This document shows, piece by piece, positions 28,026 through 36,765 of a DNA stretch of 64,000 nucleotides. The DNA lies in assembly GCF_020329435.1 (NCBI RefSeq), contig NZ_JAGKJK010000004.1, positions 62,001 to 126,000 on the forward strand. Direction: 5' to 3'. The number at the start of each line of letters is the position of its first letter. Positions within the stretch are counted from its first letter, which is position 1. A program made the position numbers and the translations under genes. Under the pieces are notes generated by a model. That model was not told the origin of the DNA. It saw only the letters and a list, made by a program, of their open reading frames with translations, and ran no database searches. Source of the DNA: Bradyrhizobium hereditatis (lineage in GTDB: Bacteria > Pseudomonadota > Alphaproteobacteria > Rhizobiales > Xanthobacteraceae).

Positions 28026-28070
28026 CGCGTGCGCTGGCCGTGGCCTTCATTTGGCGCTAAACGCTGAAAC

Positions 28071-28418
28071 ATGCATCGAATCGCCGCCGATAATGAAAGC
28101 CCCTGCCAGGCCTGCGGCGCCTGCTGCAGCTATTCGCAGAATTGGCCGCGATTCACCACCGAGGACGACGCGGCGCTCGACCTGATCCCGGAAAGATTCG
28201 TCAACGACAGACTGTCGGGAATGCGCTGCGACGGCGATCGCTGCTCGGCACTGTCAGGCAAGGTTGGCGAGGCGACGTCCTGCCTGATCTACGCGATACG
28301 GCCGGAAGTGTGCCGCACCTGCATGCCCGGCGATGCCGAATGCGCGATGGCCCGAAAACGGCATGGATTGCCGGTGCTTTCTGTCATCCCTGCGGACGCA
28401 GGGACCCATACCGCGTGA
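28071..28418 (+). CDS. YkgJ-family cysteine cluster protein
   Basis: 115 residues. The CQACGACC cluster at 12-19 and further Cys in RCDGDRC, SCLIYAIRPEVCRTCMPGDAEC form the metal-binding pattern of the YkgJ/UPF0153 family (zinc or Fe-S chelating, function not settled). The last residues (VIPADAGTHTA) are encoded by the first arm of an intergenic repeat (28383-28500), which also supplies the stop codon. Ribosome site weak. Same strand as the WYL gene but 45 bases apart. Confidence 0.85.
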   Translation: MHRIAADNESPCQACGACCSYSQNWPRFTTEDDAALDLIPERFVNDRLSGMRCDGDRCSALSGKVGEATSCLIYAIRPEVCRTCMPGDAECAMARKRHGLPVLSVIPADAGTHTA

Positions 28419-28500
28419 TCTATTGATCGGGCGATCAGGCAGACGCCTTCTAAAACAACAAGTATTTGTGGTTATGGGTCCCTGCGTTCGCAGGGACGAC
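28383..28500. repeat. Intergenic palindrome, GTCATCCCTGCG family
   Basis: CCCTGCGGACGCAGGGACCCATA at the left end and TATGGGTCCCTGCG with CGCAGGGACGAC at the right. The left arm is inside the 3' end of the YkgJ gene. A relative is at 51974-52096. Confidence 0.75.
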
Positions 28501-28507
28501 AGCTGGG

Positions 28508-28912
28508 TTAAGCCGTCACCGCCTCCGCGAAGTCTTCATCATCAATCGCGTCGTCGATCGGCTTGAAGGTCGAGAGCGGCTTGGTCGAGAGGGTGATCGG
28601 CTTGCGGCCGTTATTGGCTGACGAGGAGGCGGAGCGTGCGGCGGGTTCGCGCGACAGCGCATAAAGCGTGGAGCCGACCCGGCCACCGAAATGCACCAGT
28701 TCGCGCTCGGTGCAGCTTGCGGCAACCGCTAGCGCCAGCGCATGGAGGTGGCTGCGGCGGTAGCAGAACAGCGCCAGCATGGCTCGGACGTCGGGCGAAA
28801 CACTTTCCACCAGCAGCGACAGGCCGTGCGGATTGGCACGATACATCTCGCCAAGCAATTCGTCCCGGACCGGACAGAAATCATTCTCGAAGGCGTCGCG
28901 GCTTGAAAACAT
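28508..28912 (-). CDS. Hypothetical protein
   Basis: 134 residues from ATG 28912, which has GGGGAG 7 bases before it; the frame is open to 29137 but the extra part is Ser/Arg-rich and overlaps the DUF3307 gene. The N-terminal two thirds (FSSRDAFENDFCPVRDELL to VHFGGRVGSTLYALSRE) are helical, with LALAVAASCTERELVHFGG as the most ordered part. The C-terminal 45 residues are Ser/Lys then acidic and likely disordered. No family recognised and no informative neighbour. Confidence 0.65.
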   Translation of the reverse strand: MFSSRDAFENDFCPVRDELLGEMYRANPHGLSLLVESVSPDVRAMLALFCYRRSHLHALALAVAASCTERELVHFGGRVGSTLYALSREPAARSASSSANNGRKPITLSTKPLSTFKPIDDAIDDEDFAEAVTA

Positions 28913-29105
28913 TGCGGTTCTCCCCTTTCCGGAAGATGCCGCGTAATTCTCTAATGAAGGGTTAACCACGCTCTTCAGTAGTGTTCCGGAGATCTTGCTA
29001 GTCACGGCTGAATCAGAATCGGCAAGTTGATTCGCGCGGCGGGATGCGCGCCGACTGATCGCAGAAGTCGATTGAAACAAGGAAACCGATGCCGCCGGCC
29101 GCGGG

Positions 29106-29498
29106 TCAGTTCGCCGCCATGTAAATCGCGAGGCCAAAGCCGGTGAGATGGTGCAGCGCCTGATCGACGCCGATCAGCGTCCAGAACCACGGATGCTCGT
29201 TCTCGAGCGTCACGCCGAACCGGGACGCGATGATGCCCTTGAGACGGTCGACCGTGATGTGGATGGCGAAATCGACAAAGGCGACGAACCAGAAACGCGG
29301 CGCAACGATCAGGATCAACACCAGCGACACCGCGAGATGCACGAGGCAGTGCGCGAGGAGCGGAAGCGCCCAGCCGGTCTTTTGATCCTTGCCGATCGCC
29401 ATCCAGGAAGTCTGCAGCATGAAGTCGGCAATGACGTGCTTCACCGTGAGAAGCAGCATCCATCCTACCAGCGCACCTACCGGGATCGAGGACGACAT
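29106..29498 (-). CDS. DUF3307 family membrane protein
   Basis: About 130 residues with four hydrophobic segments. The conserved pattern of DUF3307 is visible: HVIADFMLQTSWMA, LLAHCLVHLAVSL, VDFAIHITVDRLKG and DQALHHLTGFGLAIYM, with regularly spaced His and Asp in or next to the membrane. Function unknown; the His/Asp set suggests metal or proton handling. Start taken at the second ATG (29498); 29513 is possible. Confidence 0.75.
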   Translation of the reverse strand: MSSSIPVGALVGWMLLLTVKHVIADFMLQTSWMAIGKDQKTGWALPLLAHCLVHLAVSLVLILIVAPRFWFVAFVDFAIHITVDRLKGIIASRFGVTLENEHPWFWTLIGVDQALHHLTGFGLAIYMAAN

Positions 29499-29513
29499 CG
29501 AAGGAAACAACAA

Positions 29514-29880
29514 AGCTGACGCCCTTTGGCTGGGGACTGACGAGGTGGCGAAAAACCGGGGCCTAGGCTGTCAGCGCAATGTTCTTTTCAAACCCGGACT
29601 ATTCGAACGTTGCATTATTTATGACATCTCCCGCGCCGGAATGCACCTCTTGGTAGTCTGAAAATCGCACGGTGTGGCGGAACTGCGATACTGCGGCAAC
29701 CACGCGCGGTCGGCCCCAGGGTAAGGTTACCGGCGGGCGCGGTTTGCAATCCCATGGTACGGGGCTATCATTGGCCCCGCGGGAAAATTATCGTTCTTTT
29801 CTAGGTATTTACGAATTCATTCGGACGGCCTGCGGCGCCCGTTCGGCGACGACCACGTCCCTCACCGCCGGTTACGAGCC
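29514..29880. other. Gene-free stretch before the TAXI protein
   Basis: 367 bases with short frames only. The part around 29785-29825 is AT-richer (AAAATTATCGTTCTTTTCTAG) and may hold the promoter of the gene at 29881. I see no repeat or RNA structure. Confidence 0.5.
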
Positions 29881-31290
29881 ATGAGTGCTGAAGCCCCCAC
29901 GCCGCATCCGAAAATGCCGCGTCGCCGCCTCCGATCCGTCAAAAGCAACCGGACCCAGATCCTGCTGTTTTCCATCCTGACACTGGTGCTCACCGCCGCC
30001 GTGGTGTGGGGCGGCCGGACCTGGCTGCGCAATTCCGAGACGCTGGTGTTTGCCGTGGGCGACGAGAGCGGTCCCGAGGCGCGCTTTGCGGCCCGGCTGG
30101 CGGCGGTGCTGAAGAATAATTCCTCGCGGCTGCGGCTGAAGATCGTGGCCAATGGCGACAATGCAAAGGCATTGTCGCAATTCGACCGCAAGGAAGCCAA
30201 TCTTGCCATCTTGCGGACCGACGCCCGCATCCCGCCGCGCGCCCGGTCGATTGCGATACTCGAACACGACCTGCTTCTCTTGATCAGCCCGAACGGCAAG
30301 AAGATCAAATCGACCGCCGAGCTGAAGAAAAAGAAAATCGCAGTTATTGCGGGCAACGAGAGCGGCGCTGCGCTGGTGCGCAATATTCTTGAACTGTCCG
30401 ACAATCCGGAGGCGGCAGCGCGGGTCCAGATGGCGCCGCCGCTTTCGTCCTTCGACCAGTTGTTCGCGGCGGGCATCGGCGCCGTGATCAAGATCGCGCA
30501 TGCCTCGCAGATCGTGAAGGACAAGAGCTACGAGCAATACGCCCGGCGTGGCGGCTTCACGCTGAATGCGATCGACTCGGCAAAAGCGATCGCCAGAAAA
30601 TATCCGGCGATCTCGGAGGAGACGGTGGCCACGGGAATGCTGTCCGCCTCGCCCGCCATCCCTGCGGAAGACGTCGATACGATCGGACTCGAGTGGCTGC
30701 TGGTCGCGCAATCCCGGCTTTCGACCACGACCGTGGGCGACCTCGCGCGGATCATCTACGAAAACAAGGCCGAACTCGCGCTGCCCGATGGCTTCGCTTC
30801 CAAGATCGAGCCCGCGGCGACCGACAAGGACGCCTTCATCGTCGCGCATCCGGGAGCAGCCGAATACATCAACGATGAAACCAAATCCTTCGTCGAGCGC
30901 TACAGTGATTTGATGTATTTCGCGCTGGCCGCGCTCAGCATCATCGGCTCGATCTTTGCCGCCATCTACGCCAAGGTCACCCGGGTCGCGCCGGAAAAGG
31001 CGAGCCAGCTCGCCACCGCCATTCTCGATATCGGCGAGCGCATGGAATATGCCACCTCGCTCGATGCGCTCGACGAGCTACAGGACGAGCTGGAACGCGT
31101 GCTGCGCCGCGTTGTGATCGGGTTGCGCGACGGCACTATCAGTAGCGACGGGCTCGACACCTTCAAGCTCGGCTATGAATTCGTGCGCGACGAGATCACC
31201 CTGCGCCGCGAACATCTCAAGCGCCACGTGGCGCAGGATCATGCGCAGGACGACAAGGTCGTGGTGGTGAAGACCGCGCAGAGCGCGTAG
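29881..31290 (+). CDS. Membrane-anchored TAXI-family solute-binding protein
   Basis: 469 residues. A transmembrane segment at about 27-44 follows a basic N-terminus (PRRRLRSVKSNR). Next is a TAXI-TRAP binding domain (LVFAVGDESGPEARFAARLA, LLISPNGKKIKSTAELKKKK, ALVRNILELSDNP). A second transmembrane segment is at about 341-364, and a cytosolic helical tail follows that may form a coiled coil (LDELQDELERVLRRV). An ordinary TAXI binding protein is a soluble, secreted protein of about 320 residues, so both membrane anchors and the tail are unusual. No TRAP permease is nearby. It may be a sensor or scaffold rather than a transport component. Confidence 0.8.
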   Translation: MSAEAPTPHPKMPRRRLRSVKSNRTQILLFSILTLVLTAAVVWGGRTWLRNSETLVFAVGDESGPEARFAARLAAVLKNNSSRLRLKIVANGDNAKALSQFDRKEANLAILRTDARIPPRARSIAILEHDLLLLISPNGKKIKSTAELKKKKIAVIAGNESGAALVRNILELSDNPEAAARVQMAPPLSSFDQLFAAGIGAVIKIAHASQIVKDKSYEQYARRGGFTLNAIDSAKAIARKYPAISEETVATGMLSASPAIPAEDVDTIGLEWLLVAQSRLSTTTVGDLARIIYENKAELALPDGFASKIEPAATDKDAFIVAHPGAAEYINDETKSFVERYSDLMYFALAALSIIGSIFAAIYAKVTRVAPEKASQLATAILDIGERMEYATSLDALDELQDELERVLRRVVIGLRDGTISSDGLDTFKLGYEFVRDEITLRREHLKRHVAQDHAQDDKVVVVKTAQSA

Positions 31291-31309
31291 TCCAGTTATT
31301 CGATCCCGC

Positions 31310-31398
31310 CGTGGGGTGCGCAAAGCGAAGCGTGCCCACCATCAAGACCACCGGCGTAGATATATGGTGGGCCACGGCGCAATGCGCCTTTGCCAACC
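31310..31398. repeat. Intergenic palindrome, TAGGGTGGGC family
   Basis: GTGGGGTGCGCAAAGCGAAGCG and TGCCCACCAT face ATGGTGGGCCACGGCGC and GCGCCTTTGCCAACC. Lies between convergent genes. Confidence 0.65.
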
Positions 31399-31406
31399 GT
31401 ACATTC

Positions 31407-32291
31407 TCAGCTCGACGACACCCCCACATACGCGCCGGCAGTCGCCCGCGCGCGAATTTCGGCGATCTTGCGCTTGAGCGCCGACTGGCGCGGATCAGGC
31501 ATCGCGGCGGCGCGCGCTTCGGCTACCGCGCCGGCAAGATCCGACAGCGCTAGCACGCCGTCGAAGGTTGGCTTGGCAAGCCCGTCGATGATCGCGTGCC
31601 AGTCCGCCATGCCCTGCCGATAGACCTCGCCATATCCCACGATCATGGTCGCGGTATGGATCATCGCCGGCGCCGCCTGCGGCTGCTTGGTCAGGGCGCG
31701 GTCGATCATGTGCAGCCAGCGCTCGACCCAGACCCGCTCCTTGGCATAGCGCACCGAAAGCAGCCGCCATCGCCGCAGCCCCGCTTCTATCTTGAGGCGG
31801 CGAATGCCGAAGCGGCTTTTCGTGCTGAAGCGGATGGAGACGCGTTTGTCCTTCAAGCCCACCCATTCCAGCGCATCGAGAATGTATTCGGCGATCACCG
31901 CCGGCAGCACGCCGATCAATTCGTCAAGGCTGAATTTCCTGACGTCGACGGAGCCGGCGGATCCAGGGGGGCGGTCGGCCAGTTCGGCAAGCTTGAGTTG
32001 GGCGATCCGGATCGGGTCCTCATAGCTCATGCGCACCGCCATCAGGCGTGCAATTTCGGCAAGCATCTCGTCGTTGACGCCTTGCTTGCCGACGAACCGC
32101 CGCAGGCGATCGACATAGAGCCGCGCGTAGCTCGGGCCCTGATAATCGATCAGAAGATGGATGGCCTCGCTCGCCAGCGCCATCACCGGCTCCGGCAAAC
32201 CTTCCGGCAGAAACGGCGGCTCGTCGTCATCGTCCCCGATGAAATCGGCGAACAGGTAACGTAGCGACGATACTATACCGCGGTCAGACAC
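31407..32291 (-). CDS. DUF6537-like protein, resembles the C-terminal part of indolepyruvate oxidoreductase subunit beta
   Basis: 294 residues. The stretches AIHLLIDYQGPSYARLYVDRL and LKIEAGLRRWRLLSVRYAKE resemble the C-terminal region (DUF6537) of long IorB-type proteins. The N-terminal 2-oxoacid:ferredoxin oxidoreductase gamma domain, about 200 residues, is absent, and no partner iorA or second half lies beside it. The start appears to be GTG 32291, 18 bases after the stop of the cNMP-binding gene, so the two form an operon. The family call rests on memory of the motif. Function unknown. Confidence 0.55.
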   Translation of the reverse strand: MSDRGIVSSLRYLFADFIGDDDDEPPFLPEGLPEPVMALASEAIHLLIDYQGPSYARLYVDRLRRFVGKQGVNDEMLAEIARLMAVRMSYEDPIRIAQLKLAELADRPPGSAGSVDVRKFSLDELIGVLPAVIAEYILDALEWVGLKDKRVSIRFSTKSRFGIRRLKIEAGLRRWRLLSVRYAKERVWVERWLHMIDRALTKQPQAAPAMIHTATMIVGYGEVYRQGMADWHAIIDGLAKPTFDGVLALSDLAGAVAEARAAAMPDPRQSALKRKIAEIRARATAGAYVGVSSS

Positions 32292-32309
32292 CCCTTGTCG
32301 CTCCGGCTC

Positions 32310-32978
32310 CTAGGCGGGCTTCGGTTCGGCGGCGCTGGCTGCCATCTGCTGCGCCAGCCGCTTTTCCACCGCCTCGAGGTTCTGGAACAGGCGCGCACTG
32401 GCCAGGCGGAGGAAGTAGAAACCGAAGGCAGGGTTCTGCACGTAAAGCTCCTCGACCTTGGTGTAGCTGACGCTCAGGATGAGGCCGGCTTCGACGCACT
32501 CCAGCGTCTGCGTTCGCGTATTTGACGGCGACAGCATGCCGAGCTCGCCGACGATCGCGCCGACCGGCAGCACGATGCCCGATTCCACCAGCTTGAACTT
32601 GCCGCTGACGATATAGAGCATGTCCTCGGCCTTCTCGTCCTTGTAGAACAGGATCTCGCCGGCCGCGCAATTGCGCTCGGTCATGAACGGCTTCAGCCAT
32701 TCCATCGAGAGATCACTGTTGACGGATTTCTTCACGTCGCGCACCAGCTGCAGCATCTGGTGCAGGCGATAGGAATTGACCAGCAGCATGGCGACCTGCA
32801 CCACGATGACCAGGTAATTGCGGGTCGGGATCGCCGTCAGGATAAGGACCACGTTTGCGAGAATACCGAAGACCCGCAACGGGATCATGGTCTTCATCGT
32901 GGTGGTAGCGATCACGAAGATGGACGCGAACAGCGCGCCTGCGGTTCCTGCGTGTTGTGCCAGATGAGACGTATCCAT
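32310..32978 (-). CDS. Membrane protein with cyclic-nucleotide-binding domain
   Basis: 222 residues from ATG 32978. The N-terminus has three hydrophobic segments (about 9-25, 31-50 and 54-75: GTAGALFASIFVIATTT, RVFGILANVVLILTAIP, YLVIVVQVAMLLVNSYR). The C-terminal cNMP-binding domain starts at FMTERNCAAGEILFYKDEKAEDMLYIVSGKFKLVE, with the phosphate-binding-cassette region VGELGMLSPSNTRTQT carrying the expected Glu and Arg. There is no DNA-binding domain and no pore motif, so it is probably a membrane sensor of cAMP/cGMP-like ligands. It leads the two-gene operon with the DUF6537-like protein. Confidence 0.8.
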   Translation of the reverse strand: MDTSHLAQHAGTAGALFASIFVIATTTMKTMIPLRVFGILANVVLILTAIPTRNYLVIVVQVAMLLVNSYRLHQMLQLVRDVKKSVNSDLSMEWLKPFMTERNCAAGEILFYKDEKAEDMLYIVSGKFKLVESGIVLPVGAIVGELGMLSPSNTRTQTLECVEAGLILSVSYTKVEELYVQNPAFGFYFLRLASARLFQNLEAVEKRLAQQMAASAAEPKPA

Positions 32979-32987
32979 TGGAGGCAA

Positions 32988-33366
32988 CCAAATTCTTTAG
33001 GGTGAATTATTCGCGATTCTGTTGCGGTGCCGCTATCGTAATGCCCGCAGGGCCCTTTTGGTATACGAGGAAAGGGCGACGTTTTGTCGGGATTCTCACT
33101 ATTCCGGGTAAAATTAGCTTCCTACCCCGCCATTGGTGCTACCTGGACGGCCAGTGCCGGGCACAATCGCCACGTGGCCATCGTTGACGGCCTCCACGTA
33201 GACAGGCACTTTGCCGGCATTTGTCACGCCGCGGCTTGACCGTTTGATCGGCTTTTCGCATCCACTGAGCAAAAGCATCTCGATCCGGGCGAGACTATCG
33301 ATGCCAGGGCCAAGCGGCGCTGCCAGAGAACAATAGCTCAAACAAGCAAGAAGATTGGAGACCAGC
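32988..33366. other. Gene-free stretch between divergent genes
   Basis: 379 bases between the cNMP-binding gene and the crotonase. Only short frames on both strands. The part near 33060-33125 is AT-richer and may contain promoters. No repeat or hairpin stands out. Confidence 0.5.
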
Positions 33367-34152
33367 ATGCGGGAAGCAGCCGAGGCGGCGAGCGCGCCCA
33401 TTCTCGAAATCAGCGGCCCGCGCGCCACCATCCGCCTCAACCGGCCAAAGCACCTGAACCGGTTGCAGAGCGAGGATCTCGGCGAGCTCCTAAAACTGTT
33501 CGACCGGATCGAGAGCGATGGCGCGATCCGCGTGCTGGTGCTGACCGGCACCGGCCGCGCTTTTAGCGCGGGCTATGATCTCAATTCGGTGGCGGACCGC
33601 GCCATCAGCGAGAAGGAGCAGCAGAGTGCGGGATCCGCCTTCGAGGTCGTCGTCAACCGGCTGGAGGATCTCGGCGTGCCCACCATTTGCCGGCTCAATG
33701 GTGGCGTCTATGGCGGCGCGACCGATCTGGCGCTGGCCTGCGACTTCCGCATCGGAATAGACACTGCGGAAATGTTCATGCCGGCAGCGCGGCTCGGCCT
33801 GCACTATTACCCGAGCGGAATTAAACGCTACGTCTCGCGGCTCGGCGTCGACAATGCCAAGATGCTGTTCCTGACCGCCGAGAAGATCACTGCAGCGGAA
33901 ATGCTGCGGATCGGCTATCTCACGGCGATGGTGCCGGTGGAAGCGCTGGATGCCGAAGTGGATCGCCTCGCCAACATCCTCGCCGGCAACGCGCCGCTTG
34001 CGATGCGCGGCATGAAGCGCGCCATCAACGAAATTGCGCGCGGCAAGTTTGACGAGGAAGCCGCCGACCGCCGCCATCGCGAAAGCATGCGCAGCGCCGA
34101 GATCAAGGAAGGCATCAACGCGTTCGCCGAGAAGCGTCCGCCGCGGTTTTAG
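33367..34152 (+). CDS. Enoyl-CoA hydratase/isomerase family protein (non-canonical active site)
   Basis: 261-residue crotonase. The oxyanion-hole stretch is GRAFSAGYDLNSV, then YGGATDLALACDFRIG. The first hydratase Glu is replaced by Asp (GGATD), and at the second the sequence reads MPAARLG, so Glu is missing. A standard hydratase reaction is therefore doubtful; isomerase, thioester hydrolase or other crotonase chemistry is possible. ATG 33367 has GGAG 6 bases before it. Single gene without catabolic neighbours. Confidence 0.82.
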   Translation: MREAAEAASAPILEISGPRATIRLNRPKHLNRLQSEDLGELLKLFDRIESDGAIRVLVLTGTGRAFSAGYDLNSVADRAISEKEQQSAGSAFEVVVNRLEDLGVPTICRLNGGVYGGATDLALACDFRIGIDTAEMFMPAARLGLHYYPSGIKRYVSRLGVDNAKMLFLTAEKITAAEMLRIGYLTAMVPVEALDAEVDRLANILAGNAPLAMRGMKRAINEIARGKFDEEAADRRHRESMRSAEIKEGINAFAEKRPPRF

Positions 34153-34192
34153 AACGCACCGGCGCGAAGTTGACCCGACGCATCCCTCTATC

Positions 34193-34294
34193 CGTCATCC
34201 TGAGGAGGCCGCAACGCGGCGGTCTCGAAGGATGAGCGGCCCGGTCGGTGGCCGTTCATCCTTCGAGCCGCGCTTCGCGCTCCTCAGGATGACG
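34193..34294. repeat. Intergenic palindrome, GTCATCCTGAGGAG family
   Basis: CGTCATCCTGAGGAGG at the left, CTCCTCAGGATGACG at the right, with TCGAAGGATGA and TCATCCTTCGA inside. It takes up a third of the 289-base gap. Confidence 0.75.
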
Positions 34295-34441
34295 GAGATA
34301 CACGAACAATCCAGCCGACAGCCCACGAAACACTCGTGAAACACGATTCTCCCCTTCCCGCATGAACGCGAATTGCGGTCGGTCCGACTGATGGGCAGGG
34401 ACGCAACAATGGCCTCGTGCCTCGTAACTGGAGAATTAACG

Positions 34442-34684
34442 ATGTTTCGCAGGATTGCCCTCGGACTGATCGCCGCCACCTCGCTCACCCTTGCCGCTGC
34501 GTCGCCCGCTTCCGCTGGTGGCTTTTATCACGGCCATCATTGGGGCTATGGCTGGGGTCCCACCATCGGCGCCGGCTTTGGCGGCGTCTATGTCGACACT
34601 GGTCTGAACGGTTGTCTGCAGCAGCGCTGGGTCGAAACCCGCCGCGGCATGCGCCTGCGCACCGTGAACGTCTGCGCCTACTGA
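34442..34684 (+). CDS. Small secreted Gly/His/Tyr-rich protein
   Basis: 80 residues. Signal peptide MFRRIALGLIAATSLTLAAA ends at about residue 25 (SPASA), and the mature part begins GGFYHGHHWGYGWGP. Two Cys (in NGCLQQRW and VNVCAY) could form a disulfide in the periplasm. ATG 34442 has GGAG 8 bases before it. Many rhizobial genomes carry such short exported proteins of unknown role. It is followed by its own terminator. Confidence 0.75.
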   Translation: MFRRIALGLIAATSLTLAAASPASAGGFYHGHHWGYGWGPTIGAGFGGVYVDTGLNGCLQQRWVETRRGMRLRTVNVCAY

Positions 34685-34705
34685 TCGATGGTTTCTGCAA
34701 TCAAG

Positions 34706-34737
34706 ATCCCGGTCGCGACAAGCGGCCGGGATTTTTT
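34706..34737 (+). terminator. Intrinsic terminator after the small secreted protein
   Basis: ATCCCGGTCGC (34706-34716) pairs with GCGGCCGGGAT (34722-34732) with one G-T pair, followed by TTTTTT. It begins 22 bases after the stop codon. Confidence 0.88.
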
Positions 34738-34928
34738 CCCGCTGGAATCGCGCCTTGTCCGGCCGATTTGACCATTGCCTGCACCCGCCATATGGTAGCG
34801 CATGCGGTGCAAGCCGCTCCCGGGCCCGCGGGAAGGGTTGAACCCACTTGCAGCTTTCGAGCGACATCTAGAGCCTTTGTGCAGCCGGTATTGCGGGCCG
34901 TCGGCGGTGTCATGCACGGAGGTGTCTG

Positions 34929-36569
34929 ATGGACCGGTCGCCCGATCGATTGAATCTCGATCATCTGAAGAAACAGGCCAAGGAATTGATCCGCCTCTAT
35001 CGCGACAGCGATGCGGCGGCGATGGCGCGATTTCGCGCTGCGCTGCCGGCCGCGGCGGGCCAAAGCGATGAGGCTATTTCCTCGCTGCAACTTCGCCTGC
35101 ACGACGCGCAATCCTGCATCGCGCGCGAACACGGCTTTGCCTCATGGCCTGACCTGAAGCGTTACGTCGAAGTGCAGATGGCGGCGCGGAGCGAACGCTC
35201 GGCCCGCGTCCTGCACTGGGCCAAGCTCCTTTATTCCGGCGATGTCAGCGGCACGGTCAACCGCGCCAATCCGCGCGTTGCGTTGCGGATGCTCGCTGAG
35301 GATGGCGGACTCGTCGCTGATGATCCCTACCTTGCCTGCGCGATTGGCGACGAAAGCGCGTTGCGGAAGGCGACGCAGGCCGATCCGTCCTGGCTCAACC
35401 GGCCCGGCGGCCCACTGCAATTGCCGCCGCTGTTTGCGGTCGTGCATTCGAGCCTGCTGCAGATAGAGGAGTTTCGCGAGCGCCTGCATCGCTGCACGCA
35501 ATGGCTGATCGCTGATGGCGCCGACGTCAACCAGTACATTTTCAGCCGCTGGCCGCCGGGATCGCTCGAGAAGCCGGACCAGCGCTATCCGCTCTCGACG
35601 CTCTATGGCGCGGCCGGCAGCAACCATGATCCGGTGCTGACGAGACTGTTGCTTGAAGCTGGCGCGGATCCCAATGACGGCGAATCGCTCTACCACTCCC
35701 TGGAGAGTCCAGTGTGCACGCGCCTGCTGCTGGAGCACGGCGCGCGCATCGCCGGGAGCAATGCGATCTACCGCGCGATCGATCTCGATGACGACAGCGT
35801 GCTGAGACTGCTGCTACAGCACGGCGGCGAGCCCAATGAGCCGGCGGGCAATGCGCCGCTCACCGATTGGGGCTCGCCGCTGGCATGGGCCATCTACCGC
35901 CGGCGGCCCCGTCACGTGGAGGCCTTGCTGGAAGCGGGCGCGGACACATCACGGCAAACTCCCCTGGGCGTCAGCCCGTATCGGCTGGCGCTGCAATTCG
36001 GGCTCTCCGACACTGCGGCGCTGCTGCGAACGCAAAGCGACGCGCCAGGTATTTCCGATGAGGAACGCTTTGTCGCGGCCTGTGCGCGCGGCGACGAGAC
36101 CGAGGCACGCGCGCTTCAAGCCCGGCGGCCCGATTTGCCCGCCTCGCTTTCACCGGCGCAGTTGCGCCTGTTGCCTGACATGGCCGCGGCGGGCGCGGAC
36201 GATGCCGTCAGGCTGATGGTCAGGCTGGGCTGGCCGGTCGCCGTGCGCGGCGGCGACTGGGATGCGTCCGCGCTCAATCTTGCGGTATTCCGCGGCAATG
36301 CCGGCCTGACGCGTTTTCTGCTCGAACATGGCGCCAAATGGACCGAGCAGCACGGCCATGGCGACAATGCCTGCGGCACGCTCGGATGGGCCTCATGCAA
36401 CGAACCGGTCGAAGGCGGCGACTGGGTCGGCTGCGCTCGGGCCCTGCGCGATCACGGCATGCCGGGCGCAACGGCGATTCCCGATGATCCGGAATGCGTG
36501 TCGATTGCGGGAGTCAAAAAGCGGTTCTCCGACGAAGTGACCGAGGAACTGCTGTCGAGACACGCATGA
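34929..36569 (+). CDS. Ankyrin repeat protein
   Basis: 546 residues. The N-terminal 85 residues (LNLDHLKKQAKELIRLYRDS to EHGFASWPDLKRYVE) form the helical cap common to a class of bacterial ankyrin proteins. Repeats are clearest at HDPVLTRLLLEAGADPNDGE, SVLRLLLQHGGEPNEPAG, RPRHVEALLEAGADTSRQ and NAGLTRFLLEHGAKW. No signal peptide or membrane segment, so cytosolic protein-protein interaction is likely. The start is ATG 34929 with GGAGGTG before it. Target and pathway unknown. Confidence 0.85.
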   Translation: MDRSPDRLNLDHLKKQAKELIRLYRDSDAAAMARFRAALPAAAGQSDEAISSLQLRLHDAQSCIAREHGFASWPDLKRYVEVQMAARSERSARVLHWAKLLYSGDVSGTVNRANPRVALRMLAEDGGLVADDPYLACAIGDESALRKATQADPSWLNRPGGPLQLPPLFAVVHSSLLQIEEFRERLHRCTQWLIADGADVNQYIFSRWPPGSLEKPDQRYPLSTLYGAAGSNHDPVLTRLLLEAGADPNDGESLYHSLESPVCTRLLLEHGARIAGSNAIYRAIDLDDDSVLRLLLQHGGEPNEPAGNAPLTDWGSPLAWAIYRRRPRHVEALLEAGADTSRQTPLGVSPYRLALQFGLSDTAALLRTQSDAPGISDEERFVAACARGDETEARALQARRPDLPASLSPAQLRLLPDMAAAGADDAVRLMVRLGWPVAVRGGDWDASALNLAVFRGNAGLTRFLLEHGAKWTEQHGHGDNACGTLGWASCNEPVEGGDWVGCARALRDHGMPGATAIPDDPECVSIAGVKKRFSDEVTEELLSRHA

Positions 36570-36668
36570 AGCGCTCCGCCGCTGCGGCGGTCATTTCTCC
36601 TCCAAGATCCTTCGAAACGGCGGGCGGTAACCTGGCGATGGGTAATCCAGAGCCGAAATAGTACCTAT

Positions 36669-36678
36669 CTACTAGTTA
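36669..36678. promoter_or_regulatory. CTACTAGT element before the LuxR gene
   Basis: CTACTAGTTA in an AT-rich stretch (36656-36695), about 90 bases before the LuxR start. It shares the 8-mer CTACTAGT with the perfect palindrome at 37423-37434. Confidence 0.4.
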
Positions 36679-36765
36679 CTTAGAAAAAAGGAACCAGATT
36701 TCCGTGCCGGCGTTGGTATGGCAACCCAGCAATTCCACGATTTCAACCAGCACAGGGGACCACCA

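Noticed and set aside
28913..29137. N-terminal extension of the hypothetical gene at 28508
   Set aside because: Ser/Arg-rich, overlaps the DUF3307 gene, and the internal ATG has a much better ribosome site.
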